From Cepaea nemoralis (Eukaryota; Mollusca; Gastropoda; Stylommatophora; Helicidae): DNA of 64,000 nucleotides. The notes beneath the pieces were generated by a model. It saw only the letters and a program-made list of their open reading frames with translations, made no database searches and had not been told where the DNA came from. The stretch is from NCBI GenBank assembly GCA_014155875.1, contig JACEFZ010017635.1, positions 62,001 through 126,000 on the forward strand. The letters are read 5' to 3'. A program made the position numbers and the translations under genes. Shown piece after piece: positions 21,092 through 32,414 of this stretch (positions are counted from its first letter, which is position 1; every line of letters starts with the position of its first letter).

Positions 21092-22104
21092 GTGAGTATC
21101 ATCATCATGACACTGTCAACGCCCATATCCAACATTGAGGTGTGTGTCATCATCATCATCATTAAGTTACTTTGCTCTAGTGACCACACTTTATGAGTGA
21201 CCACATTACAGTGACCACATGCATGTTCAAAACTGAGGTGAGTGTCATATTGTCAGCTTCGACCTCTTGATAGACGCCACCCAGAGATTCCACCCAGACT
21301 TCAAGCCAAGCCCGTCTCAAAATCTTTCTGAACTTCTCATGGAGTCACCAAAATAGCATGCCTGGGTGAAGGTCTTGACTCCAGCGAGTCTGTTGCTTTA
21401 GTTACTGCCATGACCTCCATAGTTAGGCAAAGGTATCAATCTTCCTTCACATCCCTCTGACCTGATCCGTAAAAGCTCTTGATCTCTTTATATGTCAAAC
21501 AACAGACCCACCTGTGTAGGTGATGACCTCACCTTACGAAGCCTTCTCAAATAACAAGGCCTCAACTCCTGTCTCTCCTAGGTTTGCTGTCTGAACCCAT
21601 TAATAAGTCTGATGCACGCTGAAAAGGATGTGCAACACTTTATTGACACTTGTATCCGTTCCTCTGTGGTCTATATCCTCATGTGAATAGATCTGTTGAA
21701 TAATGTCCTCGATTCAATCCAGGATTGTCTTCTTCACCTTTTGTTTTCTTGATGCCGCTGTGCAGTGGATGATGTGTGTTGGCTATAACTTGGAGGTAGG
21801 AACCTACTCTGCAGATCCTTGTTCTGTCTCCCATGGTTAGAAAATCAAGAAAGTACCGCACCAGCCTGCTTGGTGTATCTTTGTGTATAATGTGCAGTCT
21901 CTAGTTGTGTATTCTTTTCAGTCTGTCCATCTGAGTATAGCTGAGAGTGAGAATCGCCAGGGTGTACTGTCAAGCACCACTGTCATAAAGTGCCTTTCCA
22001 CTACATTTGGCAAGAGATGAAGACAGCATCACACTGATAAGAATCATGGCCATCAGCATCATATTATGAAGTGTAGTTGAAGATAGAGGGAATGGTGTTA
22101 AAGA

Positions 22105-22290
22105 AGATACAGGAAGTGTTGTGTTGTAGAAGATAAAAGAAGATTTGTATTGAAGATAAAGGAAGAATGTTTTGTTGAAGATAAAGGAAGAATGTTTTGT
22201 TGAAGATAAAGGAAGAATGTTGTGTTGAAGACAAAAGAATGGTTGTGTTGCAGGAAGATTTGTGTAGAAGATAAAGGAAGAATTGTGTGT
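22105..22290 (+). repeat. Degenerate purine-rich tandem repeat
   Basis: Units of about 28 bp, gttgaagataaaggaagaat + gttttg. It lies just before the terminal exon's polypyrimidine tract. Confidence 0.8.
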
Positions 22291-22364
22291 TAAGTCATAC
22301 GTGAGCAGTGCTTGTTTATGTATTGTTTAATTATTTAAATGTTCTTGTTGGGTTTTCTTCTCAG

Positions 22365-24494
22365 GGTATACCAGTCCGAGAGTTGGGCCACCTTGGTGCA
22401 TTCAGAGTTAGTGCTGGGGTTTCTGCAGATGGGAGCTTCAGCGAAGGCATTGGTCAACAGACAGGCTCGGCCACCAGCACAGGGTCAAAGGGCAAGGGTA
22501 CATCTTCACCAGCTGCATCTGGAGGTGGATCAGCCTGGAAGTGGTTCAAGAATCCCTCCATTTCAAATGCTCTGGCCTCTGTCGCTGCCAAAATTGCCAC
22601 GGGAGGAGGCCATCCTGCCAAGGCAAATCAAGATGAAGAGAAGGTAGTCTTGGATAGGGAGAAAGACTGCGATGCAAAGAACAGTGGGGAAATAGAGACC
22701 CACAAAGCAAATGAAGGTAAACAGAACTGCAATGAGAGAAAAGGCACGTCTGGATACATTGAAATCCCAATTGATATGTCTCTACCAGCTGTAGTTAGGG
22801 ATCACAGCAGCCCCGTGGAGAGACTTGGTATCAGTGAGACTTCAGATCTCTTCATCCAGGAGGAAGGAGCAAATTTGACCTGTGTTCACGCAACTACATG
22901 CGCTCATCAGATGAATGTGGGCAGAGAAGGTACTCATGATCTTGGTGCCAAGAGGAACTCGTTGAAACTCCAGAGAGACAAGCTGGAAATATGCAACAAG
23001 GGGTTGTGTCAGTATGGGAGTGATGGGGTCAGCTTGCAGAGAGGGATTACCAATGAAAACTATCGAGAGTATGAGATTTCAGATGGTGGTCAAAGTGGTG
23101 GGAGTCAGGTGAAGCAGGTGGTATATGGGGAGACAGTTAGGAAATATGAAGCTGAGCAGACAGATGGTGTACAGGGAAATGTGAATTCCTGTAGGGGTCC
23201 TGGACAGAAAGCCACCCTTGTGAGGGATCCGGCTTATGGAGATGGAAACATGGGAAACAATAAAGTAGATTGTTTGATTGATTATACAAAAGCCAAGGAA
23301 GATGATTTGAAGAGTTCTGAGGCAACTCCGCTACAGTTACTGGGAAGTGAGGCAGTTTCAGAACACAAATTGACACAGCCACAGTGCAAAGATCAAGTCT
23401 CAGGCTTGGTAGAAAACAAGCCACAGGGCTGTGGACCAGTTTCAGAATGTAAGCCTCAGGTGCCATCACAGGGCAATGAAGCAGCCTCAGGTGTGACAGA
23501 ATGCAAGCCTCCTGCACCATTGATGCATAAAACTGATGGCTGTGGGCTAGGTCCAAAGCCTTTGGTGAAATCCCAGACTCCAGCAAAGTCACCCAGAACT
23601 GGCTTTAGTTTATTGTCCTTCTTTGACAGAATACTTCTACCTCACGATAAGAACAAGAATACAGGAGAGAAGAATGTCAGCAGTGAGAAATTTGATCAGA
23701 AAAGTAATGACCCAGGCACTGTTGCTGCTCCAAATGAAACAGAAACTCCTCCAAATGATACAGAACATTCTGAAGTTGTATCGCACAACTTGTCAGGCTC
23801 TCCAAGACCTGACATTGTAACAGACCAGCCTGATGCAGCCAGGGACAGTTCAGAAGTTGCAACAGATGAGTCAGATCTGGTCAAGGACAGTTCAAAAGTT
23901 GCAACAAACCAGCCCGATGCAGTCAAGGACTGTTCAGAAGTTGCAACAGACCAGTCAGATCCAGTCAAGGACAGTTCACAAGTTGCAACAAACCTGCCTG
24001 ATGCAGTTAAGGACAGTTCACAAGTTGTAACAGACCTGCCTGATGCAGTCAAGGACAGTTCACAGGTTGCACCTCAAGTCACAGACAGCTCAGAACAGAG
24101 CAAGAAGAATGTCGGGGAACAGCCGGCTAGTAGAATCAGACCTGTGTTCTTCAAGTCAAAGGCTCAGAACCCAGACAAGGAAAAGATTAAACAAGAAGAT
24201 AAAGTCATCACCTGCAAGATCATCACAACAGCTGGAGCTGTGAGAAACAAAAATGCAGAAAACTTCCCAAAGTCAAGACCAGTCTCAGCATTTGTTGAAA
24301 TGGACAGCTGTGATGTCGGAGACAGCCATCCCAGCGCCAGACCGAAATCTATGTATGATATCCCAAGCACTGATTTCCTCTCTGGAAATGATGATGATGT
24401 TCTAAGTCGCTGCTCTGTAGACGATGTGGTAAACTGCCTCAAACAGGAGACTGTGGCTGATGCTGAGGTGCTGCCGAAGGTTGATCAAAGCTAA
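22365..24494 (+). CDS. RUSC-like gene, terminal exon 8 (disordered tail)
   Basis: The acceptor is ggttttcttctcag at 22364. The open frame runs 709 codons to the TAA at 24492-24494. The frame is also open upstream to an ATG at 22308, but the polypyrimidine tract and phase 0 match with exon 7 make 22365 the likely start. The product is rich in Ser, Gln, Asp and Lys and looks disordered. Segments that may be conserved include AWKWFKNPSISNALASVAAK, FSLLSFFDRILLP, RPVFFKSKA and RPKSMYDIPSTDF. Residues about 854-937 are six copies of a 14-residue repeat. No SH3 domain, membrane segment or coiled coil is evident. Confidence 0.8.
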   Translation, partial: GIPVRELGHLGAFRVSAGVSADGSFSEGIGQQTGSATSTGSKGKGTSSPAASGGGSAWKWFKNPSISNALASVAAKIATGGGHPAKANQDEEKVVLDREKDCDAKNSGEIETHKANEGKQNCNERKGTSGYIEIPIDMSLPAVVRDHSSPVERLGISETSDLFIQEEGANLTCVHATTCAHQMNVGREGTHDLGAKRNSLKLQRDKLEICNKGLCQYGSDGVSLQRGITNENYREYEISDGGQSGGSQVKQVVYGETVRKYEAEQTDGVQGNVNSCRGPGQKATLVRDPAYGDGNMGNNKVDCLIDYTKAKEDDLKSSEATPLQLLGSEAVSEHKLTQPQCKDQVSGLVENKPQGCGPVSECKPQVPSQGNEAASGVTECKPPAPLMHKTDGCGLGPKPLVKSQTPAKSPRTGFSLLSFFDRILLPHDKNKNTGEKNVSSEKFDQKSNDPGTVAAPNETETPPNDTEHSEVVSHNLSGSPRPDIVTDQPDAARDSSEVATDESDLVKDSSKVATNQPDAVKDCSEVATDQSDPVKDSSQVATNLPDAVKDSSQVVTDLPDAVKDSSQVAPQVTDSSEQSKKNVGEQPASRIRPVFFKSKAQNPDKEKIKQEDKVITCKIITTAGAVRNKNAENFPKSRPVSAFVEMDSCDVGDSHPSARPKSMYDIPSTDFLSGNDDDVLSRCSVDDVVNCLKQETVADAEVLPKVDQS
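23814..24065 (+). repeat. Coding minisatellite, 42 bp x 6, in terminal exon
   Basis: Six tandem units translate as 14-residue repeats of the type VATDxxDxVKDSSx (for example VATNQPDAVKDCSE and VATDQSDPVKDSSQ). The unit is 42 bp, so copy changes keep the frame. The first unit (IVTDQPDAARDSSE) is the most diverged. Confidence 0.9.
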
Positions 24495-25680
24495 TTTCCT
24501 GTTGAACTGCGTCATGAGCAGTCCTAGATCAGTTCAGTTGCTGAATTAACTGTTTGGAGACTTGAAGAAGCTGGATTAATGGATACTTTGTAGCAGGAGG
24601 GTTGATTAAAAGATATTTGTGTTGTCTCTTAGAGCTTACTCTAACTGGAGTATGTGTTAGATCGAAACTGCTTCTGCGTGTCTGTCAAAGCCAGTAAGCA
24701 ATGGATGACTACATCTCGTATGAATACCAGTCTGTATGCTGCAGCATCTAAATTTGGTCACTTGTCAGCATTTCTTAGCCCAGGATAAGCTCTTAATGAA
24801 TGGGAACTGGCTATCTGCAGCTAATTAACCCAAGCATTTGTAATGGAGGGCATGGTAATATTTACTACAACTGTTTGCTTTGTCAGGTTTCTGAATGTGT
24901 CACTGCTTCATTTCACATTTATTACTTGTTCTTGGGGAAACTGTGATGGTTTCCCTTTGTGACTCATCAATTCACAAATGTTTTCTTGAGGCGCTAGAGT
25001 GATGTTTCTGCCTTGACATGCTTGCAGTCTTATTTCTTGGGGAGCTGTGTGATGCTTTCCCCTGGTGATCATGGGGAGCTATTGTCCCTTGGTAATCTTG
25101 AGGAGCCGTGTGATCGTTTCCCCTTGTGACTCAATTCACAAATGTTTTCTTGAGAGGGCCAGTGTGATGTTTGTTTCTGCCTTGATGTGCTTGCAGTCTT
25201 ATATTTTTGGAAGCTGTGTGATCTTTCCCTTGTGATCTTGGGGAGCTTTGTGATGGTTACCTTGGGAGACAATGTGATGGTTTCCACTTGCAACTTGTTC
25301 ACAAATGTTTTCTTGAGGGGCTAGTGTGATGTTTCATCTTGACCAGCTCAGTCGTATTCTTGGAAAGTGGTGTGATAGTTTCCCCTTGTTCATAACCTTG
25401 GGTAGTGAACATTCTCACTTGTTCAAATTTACTTTTGAGGAGCAAGTGTGATGGTTTTCCCTTAACTTACACATCCACATAGGTGGTTTATAACCTCTGT
25501 GTTTGACAGCAGTTTCTGATTATCAGGACAGTCAAGCCTTCAACTGTGTGCCCACTTATCCCAATGAACACCCATTACCCTGAACATATTTTGCCAAATC
25601 ATGCCCATTTTGTAGGAAGGTGCTGTTTTTCCTAAATATAATTGTTACACATTTGTATACAGCCATGTCAGCAGCAGTAT
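24495..25680 (+). repeat. 3' flank of the gene: degenerate repeats, probable 3' UTR in part
   Basis: No gene was found. From about 24890 to 25460 there are degenerate units of gagctgtgtgatggtttccc, cttgtgactcattcacaaat and gttttcttgaggggctagtg. One attaaa at about 24605 is a weak polyadenylation candidate. Confidence 0.5.
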
Positions 25681-25687
25681 AGTTTTG

Positions 25688-25805
25688 AAACTAATTGACC
25701 CTGTTTTGGAATTAACTGACCATGTTTTGGAAGTCATTTTGGAACTAACTGACCATGTTTTGGAACTAACTGACCATGTTTTGGAGCTAACCATGTTTTG
25801 GAAGT
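25688..25805 (+). repeat. Minisatellite, 21-bp unit (left part of split array)
   Basis: Units of ttttggaactaactgaccatg. The array is interrupted at 25805 and resumes at 28329. Confidence 0.9.
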
Positions 25806-28328
25806 TGTCAGAAGTCGGGGTGCCCCATCGGCTAGGTGAAAGTATTAGTTACTGGCGAGCAACCCCAAATAGTCAGAAACTGACTAGGGACAAAATCTAT
25901 ATGGCTGAACTATAGATTAGGCCCATGAATATCCAACGTACAGCTCGTTACAAAATTGAAATGAACTGTGCTGAATATTCGCCAAGGTATAGGAAAGAGA
26001 AGGTTAGCTAGGTTAGATTTTTAAGTCTGAATTAAAGTTTAAGGACAACTATCCTAGTACAGGTTTTTCTCCCTGACTGCTCCTTTCCTTGGTGTGTAAG
26101 TGAACCCCCACCAATGTACACACACAATACGTATGCACAATTGGAAAAAAATATAATGACAGAACTATGAGTTACAATACTACAACATTTATTTGCTAAT
26201 CATAACAATAGACATCGGATGATTGTCAATATGAGGATGATGAGATCATATAACATATTGTGATGAGAAACATTACGTAACTTTACTTGTTACTTCATCT
26301 ATCTGGAACTGTGGTCCAGATCCCCACTCTCCAGTAGACTCAAAAAAGAAACAGCTTGGCGGTATTCTGACGATCCTGTCAGTCCTGACACTCCTAGTCA
26401 GTAGTCTCTAGTCTTGAGATCTATAACATAGGGCTCCTTGTGAGAGCTTGAAAGAAAGTCAAGAATGTGTTATATCAGTTCTACATCAGCGCAATCCTAA
26501 TTAAAACATATCATAACACAAACATATACAATGACCAGTCTGGCCAAGTTTATCTTCCAGCTTTACTGCGTTCACCATCCTCCTTCTCCCTACTGTCTTT
26601 AGTCTGGGACGGGCTTTTCAATTGTCTCACACGCCTGTAATGATTACATTTCTGCCGCCCCATGTCCATGTCGCTAATACAGAAATTCTGTGTCATACAG
26701 CCGCTCCGTCCAAAGTTGGGTTAGCAGCTCACAGGGTCGGTAAGGGTATTATAACAATGCCTGATCATCCGGACTTGCAAGCCGTGACCAGTAGCTGTGC
26801 CAGGTTTCCATGCATTACCGTGGACGCACGCCCACAATACACTGAGAAAGTTTAGCACCATATACCCTATACTACCAATTGTGGGTAATGTCTGTACCAT
26901 TACACCTCTGCTTCCAACACAATCATTGGCCAATGTGCCAATGCGCAGACAATAGCATAACACTTCATATTGGTAGGTTTGCATATGACAAATCAATATA
27001 TCAAACATCCAATACACATAAACATATTGATTAAACTAGACATATTATGATACTTTAACATCATAGCATAATGCACTAGTTAGTTTATGAAATTACACAT
27101 ACATACATCCAACATATCCGTAAACATTATATTACTTCAAGATGGACATCTAATGATACTCAACATAATAGCATCAGGCATTATTAATGAGTACTAATAT
27201 TGTATAGCTACAAAATGAGATATACAATGTCTTAATTGAAGTTACCACTTAGTTACTGCTGTTGTAAGAATTAAATAAATAGTCAGTTGACTATATTCTG
27301 TACAACAAATGCACACACCAAAAAGGAGACTAGTCTAGTTTAGAAAGAGATGGCAAGCATCTGCTACGACACCTCAAGTATATCTAGACAAGATCTGCCT
27401 TTCACAAGTTTCTCCTTCTCAGAAGAGTAATACATGAAGCACAATGATATTGAACACAGAACTTAGAAAGAACACTCAAGTAACCTATGACAATGATAGT
27501 TCTTGCAATAACCTAGATCAGATATAGACTGAAAATAAGTAACTAAGTAATAACTTTTGTAGTGAAATCTAACATAATAATCATGCATATGACTACCGAA
27601 CATTGAGATAGTTCCTACCTGTTCTGAAGTTAGACTTAATCTAAAGGGGAAAAGTCTAGCAGGGGTTTTTATACCTAGCCTAGCAGTAGACCCTTATCTC
27701 CCAGGAATTCAAGTCATCAATTCTTCCTTTATCCCCCCCTTGCGTTAATTGCAATTATCACTGCAATTGGCCATCACACCTTGCTCCTCTCTGTCTGGTA
27801 CACAGTCCACAGGCCCAGTGTTAATTGCCTTATCAGCTCTGGTTTCACACATTCCTGAGTCTGCCAGTCAGAGTGGACGGGGCTTGTTTACCGCCCTGGG
27901 GCTATTATCTCTCCCTGTGTCAATGTTGTTCACACCTGGGCGATTTCCTAGCTATGCTTATCAGGTGTCATGTCAAGGGAACAATTAGGTTCTCATGGTC
28001 AACAGCCAGTTTACAACTCTGTTGGTAAACCAGGTTTGCTTGCGTCATGCCTGGTTGGTTTTAATTACTATTCAGTTCCCCTGAGTCTGCCCTCCCATCT
28101 GGCTGGATTGATAACCTCTGGGGGTGACCGGTACTGGTGTCAAATTAACTTCCCAAATAGAAAGCCATTCATGGTGGTTGTTTACTTGCAGGTTTTGCAA
28201 GCTTACGTCAAGACAGTATAGCCTTGAATATAGAGAAAACAGTTTTGTTCATCTGTTGATCCTCTACATGGCCCATCAAAAGTGAACCAAAAATTGTTCT
28301 GGGAAGTAAAGGCTGCAAATTCGTGACA
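25806..28328 (-). mobile_element. Probable solo LTR (2,523 bp) inserted in a minisatellite
   Basis: The ends are TGTCA and TGACA (TG...CA form), with the 5-bp duplication gaagt at 25801-25805 and 28329-28333. Removing the block rejoins the minisatellite exactly. I see no internal second LTR and no gag/pol frame, so a solo LTR fits best. The minus strand has a TATA-like ggtataaaaacccc near 27668 and an aataaa near 26190, suggesting minus orientation. Confidence 0.6.
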
Positions 28329-29455
28329 GAAGTCATTTTGGAACTAACTGACCATGTTTTGGAACTAACTGACCATGTTTTGGAACTAACTGACCATGTT
28401 TTGGAGCTAACCATGTTTTGGAAGTCATTTTGGAACTAACTGACCATGTTTTGGAACTAACTGACCATGTTTTGGAGCTAACCATGTTTTGGAAGTCATT
28501 ATGGAACTAACTGACCATGTTTTGGAACTAACTGACCGTGTTTTGGAGCTAACCATGTTTTAGAAGTCATTTTGGAACTAACTGACTCTGTTTTGGAATT
28601 AACTGACCATGTTTTGGAAGTCATTTTGGAATTAACTGACCATGTTTTGGAACTAACTGACCATGTTTTGGAACTAACTGACCATGTTTTGGAATTAACT
28701 GACCATGTTTTGGAAGTCATTTTGGAATTAACTGACCATGTTTTGGAACTAACTGACCATGTTTTGGAGCTAACCATGTTTTGGAAGTCATTTTGGAACT
28801 AACTGACCATGTTTTGGAACTAACTGACCCTGTTTCAGAAGTTGTTTTGGAACTAACTGACCATGTTTTGGAACTAACTGACCCTGTTTCAGAAGTCGTT
28901 TTGGAACTAACTGACCCTGTATTGGAAGTCACTTTGGAACTAACTGACCATGTTTTGGAACTAACTGACCCTGTATTGGAAGTCATTTTGGAACTAACTG
29001 ACCATGTTTTGGAACTAACTGACCCTGTATTGGAAGTCATTTTGGAACTAACTGACCATGTTTTGGAACTAACCATGTTTTGGAAGTCATTTTGGAACTA
29101 ACTGACCCTGTTTCGGAAGTCGTTTTGGAACTAACTGACCCTGTATTGGAAGTCATTTTGGAACTAACTGACCATGTTTTGGAACTAACTGACCATGTTT
29201 TGGAAGTTGTTTTGGAACTAACTGACCATGTTTTGGAACTAACTGACCCTGTTTTGGAAGTCATTTTGGAACTAACTGACCATGTTTTGGAACTAACTGA
29301 CCATGTTTTGGAACTAACTGATCCTATTTTGGAACTAACTGATCCTGTTTTGGAAGTAACTGGTCCTGTTTTGAAACTAACTGATCCTGTTTTAGAAGTC
29401 ATTTTGGAACTAATTGACCACATTTTGGAACTAACTGACCATGAAAGGTGGCCCT
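28329..29455 (+). repeat. Minisatellite, 21-bp unit with gaagtcat spacers (main array)
   Basis: ttttggaactaactgaccatg units punctuated by ttttggaagtcattttggaa. Variant blocks change ccatg to ccctg and ttttgg to tattgg. Period multiples of 3 keep several frames open (E-L-T-D-H-V-L on plus). Confidence 0.95.
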
Positions 29456-29814
29456 CCATGACCAGGTGCTGCCATGGGATGTGGAAGTCAGGCTGTCACA
29501 TACTGTCAGCTAAGGTATATTGAGGTGAAGAGACCAATTCCTTTCCTCATAGCCTTTTATTCTCAGACAATATTCACAATTGTGTATCTCTCATAGGGGT
29601 ACTGATCCAGGGAATCTTAATCCCACAACTCCTGGGGCTTGAACAGACCCACTATCATGACAAGCTAGCACCCTACCACTAAATCTTTGTTGCTAACATA
29701 TCTGTGAATTGTTAACATATTCAGATGTTAACATTGAAATGAGAAGGCTTGGGGGGATTCAGGGGTAATGGTAAATGAGCAATTCAAAGGAATGTTTCAT
29801 CTGTTCACATCTTG

Positions 29815-30215
29815 AGGTTTGTCTGTCTAAAGACTTGTGTAGAAATCTGATCATGTCTCTCCAATGTCCCCTGTTCACATCTTGAGGTTTGTCTGTTCAA
29901 AGACTGGTGTAGAAATCTGATCATGTCCCCTGTTCACATCTTGAGGTTTGTCTGTTCAAAGACTGGTGTAGAAATCTGATCATGTCCCCTGTTCACATCT
30001 TGAGGTTTGTCTGTCTAAAGACTTGTGTAGAAATCTGATCATGTCTCTCCAATGTCCCCTGTTCACATCTTGAGGTTTGTCTGTTCAAAGACTGGTGTAG
30101 AAATCTGATCATGTCCCCTGTTCACATCTTGAGGTTTGTCTGTTCAAAGACTGGTGTAGAAATCTGATCATGTCCCCTGTTCACATCTTGAGGTTTGTCT
30201 GTTCAAAGACTGGTG
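29815..30215 (+). repeat. Tandem repeat, about 58-70-bp unit x 6
   Basis: Units of ctgttcacatcttgaggttt + gtctgttcaaagactggtgt + agaaatctgatcatgtcccc. Two units carry an extra tctccaatg, giving a higher-order alternation. Confidence 0.92.
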
Positions 30216-30494
30216 TGGAAGTGGATCATGCCCCTCCAATGTGTGATCAATTGAAAGCAGCAATCTACTTAGGCTTGTATGATCTGCAGTTTTTCCTCAA
30301 ATGGAGCTTGTGTAGGCAAAACAATTTTCCCTGTTTGTATATGTTGGCAACAAATTTTCAGCTGTCATTTTACCAGTTTCATAGTCACATGCATCAGTGT
30401 CTCCTTTCTTTAGTTTATTAAACGTGTATATAAAAATCAAACCAAACTATCGTCTGTCAAGACGGAAAGGTTCCAATGTATATAAAAAACAAGT

Positions 30495-30865
30495 AGATTT
30501 GCTGTTTGATTTGGCTGTGAAGGCACATAGATTTACAAGTGATTTAACTGTCTTTGAATCTTCCCACCACATTCGCTGTTTGATTTGGCTGTGAAAGCAC
30601 ATAAATTGACAAGTGATTTAACTGTCTTTGAATCTTCCTGCCACATGTGCTGTTTGATTTGGCTGTGAAGGCACATAGATTTACAAGTGATTTAACTGTC
30701 TTTGAATCTTCCTGCCACATGTGCTGTTTGATTTGGCTGTGAAGGCACATAGATTGACAAGTGATTTAACCATCTTTGAATCTTCCTGCTACATTTGCTG
30801 TTTGATTTGGCTGTGAATGCACATAGATTGACAAGTGATTTGATTGTCTTTGAATCTTCCTGCTG
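30495..30865 (+). repeat. Tandem repeat, about 74-bp unit x 5
   Basis: Units of tgctgtttgatttggctgtg + aaggcacatagattgacaag + tgatttaactgtctttgaatcttcc. Confidence 0.92.
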
Positions 30866-30999
30866 CAGCGGTCGTCTGCAGGTGTCGTTTGGACAACCCT
30901 GTCACTTGTACGTTCATTCATGTTCACCTGTTATTGGAGAGTCACATATAGGGCTGTAAATAGACAAGTTAAACTGTTGCTCTGTGTAAAATACATGAT

Positions 31000-31412
31000 T
31001 GTCATTATTGATTCTGTTTGATGTACAATTGTCATCATTTATTATGTTTGATGTACAATTGTCATCAGTAATTCTGTTTAATGTACAATTGTCATCATTT
31101 ATTATGTTTGATGTACAATTGTCATCAGTAATTCTGTTTAATGTACAGTTATCATCATTGATTCTGTTTGACGTATGTCATTATTGATTCTGTTTAATGT
31201 ACGATTATCATTATTGATTCTGTTTAATGTACGATTATCATTATTGATTATGTTTAATGTACGATTATCATTATTGATTATGTTTAATGTATGATTATCA
31301 TTATTGATTATGTTTAATGTACGATTATCATTATTGATTATGTTTAATGTACGATTATCATTATTGATTATGTTTAATGTACGATTATCATTATTGATTA
31401 TGTTCAATGTAT
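31000..31412 (+). repeat. Minisatellite, 30-bp unit
   Basis: Units of attgattctgtttaatgtac + gattatcatt, about 14 copies. The first part (aattgtcatc) and second part (gattatcatt) use different variants. Confidence 0.93.
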
Positions 31413-31659
31413 GTGTTTTATGGAATTTTGACATTTTGCCACTTTTTTGTGACAACTGTGGTAAACAGAAAGTTGGAGGAGATACTGTCTCAGATGTAGA
31501 TTTTACTTGAATACTTTTTGTTGTAATGCCCATTGACAGTTTTTTCTTCTTTATCTGATTTTACATATTTCATTGCTATTGATATTATATGCTCATTATT
31601 TCTTTTGTCGTTATATAGGTATTACACATTTTATTATTATTTGCTACAGTAGTTTATTA

Positions 31660-31975
31660 GTGGACGGGTCGCCAGAGGAAGATTTCAGGGTATTAGGGAA
31701 ACAGGTCGCTAGAGGAAGATTTCAAGGTATAATGGAGACAGGTCGATAGAGGAAGATTTCAGGGTATTAGGGAGATGGGTGCTAGGGGAAGATTTCAGGG
31801 TATTAGGGAGACGGGTCGCTAGAGGAAGATTTCAGGGTGATGGGTCGCCAGAGGAAGATTTCAGGATATTATAGAGACGGGTCAGTAAAGGAAGATTTCA
31901 GGGTATTGGAGAGACGGCTCGGTAAATGGTATTAGGGAGACAGGTCGGTAGAGGAAGGTTACAAGGTAATTATGA
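31660..31975 (+). repeat. Degenerate tandem repeat, about 38-bp unit
   Basis: Units of gtattagggagacgggtcgc + tagaggaagatttcaggg, about 8 copies. Confidence 0.85.
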
Positions 31976-32163
31976 GGTTTCTGTAATCCAGAAACAGGCA
32001 TCTCTCTATAGTTAATTTTCACGTGGGAAAAACTGAGTCATACACTTCATATACTTCTATAGTAGTGATTTCTGTAGTAGTTTGTTAACGATATTTATTT
32101 AGCAAATAATTTGTGAAGTGACATCAGTGTTTTCTTGCTCTATGTAGCAATGTTTCATAATTT

Positions 32164-32184
32164 TATATATATATATATATATAT
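32164..32184 (+). repeat. (AT)n microsatellite
   Basis: Pure alternating ta over about 21 bp. Confidence 0.95.
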
Positions 32185-32414
32185 GGTTGAGTTCTATAGC
32201 TACATGAACAAGTAATGATACAGAACGCTATGTTCTATTTGACCCTGCTGTGAATCTGTGAGACAGCCATGATGACATGCGACTGGCTATATCTAGCTGC
32301 ATATTTGAGTACTGTGTGGATAAATCAGCTTTGCCAAACATGACCAGCATTTTACCATCTGATATTACACCACCTAGCCACACAACATGGCACAGGTGTG
32401 CACAGTCGGCCGGT

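Larger units (their letters stand above)
2057..24494 (+). other. RUSC-like gene (RUN-domain protein), eight-exon model
   Basis: Eight exons joined by GT/AG introns give a protein of about 1,079 residues counted from the ATG at 2059. The RUN domain lies at about residues 169-350 and is followed by a low-complexity tail of about 710 residues. Landmarks are LLLKGVSQAADSMLKHF, LGSSVDTPEVAALVYCELCP, GPYTRPLHDLAKSL, RFYAFVAGLLN and [13 protein letters not shown]. Their order and wording resemble the RUN domain of vertebrate RUSC1 (NESCA) and RUSC2 (iporin), cytosolic adaptors tied to Rab1/Golgi traffic and receptor signalling. That function is inferred from family knowledge. Junction phases agree throughout (1, 1, 0, 1, 2, 0, 0) provided one T is discounted in exon 3. 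The vertebrate SH3 domain is absent. A non-coding or further coding exon may lie upstream. I see no convincing polyadenylation signal close to the stop. Other RUN families (RUFY, RUNDC) are less likely. Confidence 0.78.

Noticed and set aside
22308..22364. ATG at 22308 as the true start of a 728-residue protein
   Set aside because: The segment 22308-22364 is a polypyrimidine-rich intron end closed by cag. The phase-0 link to the RUN exons is far better supported.
28499..29523. ELTDHVLE / SSKTWSV repeat proteins (up to 147 codons)
   Set aside because: 21-bp minisatellite read on both strands.
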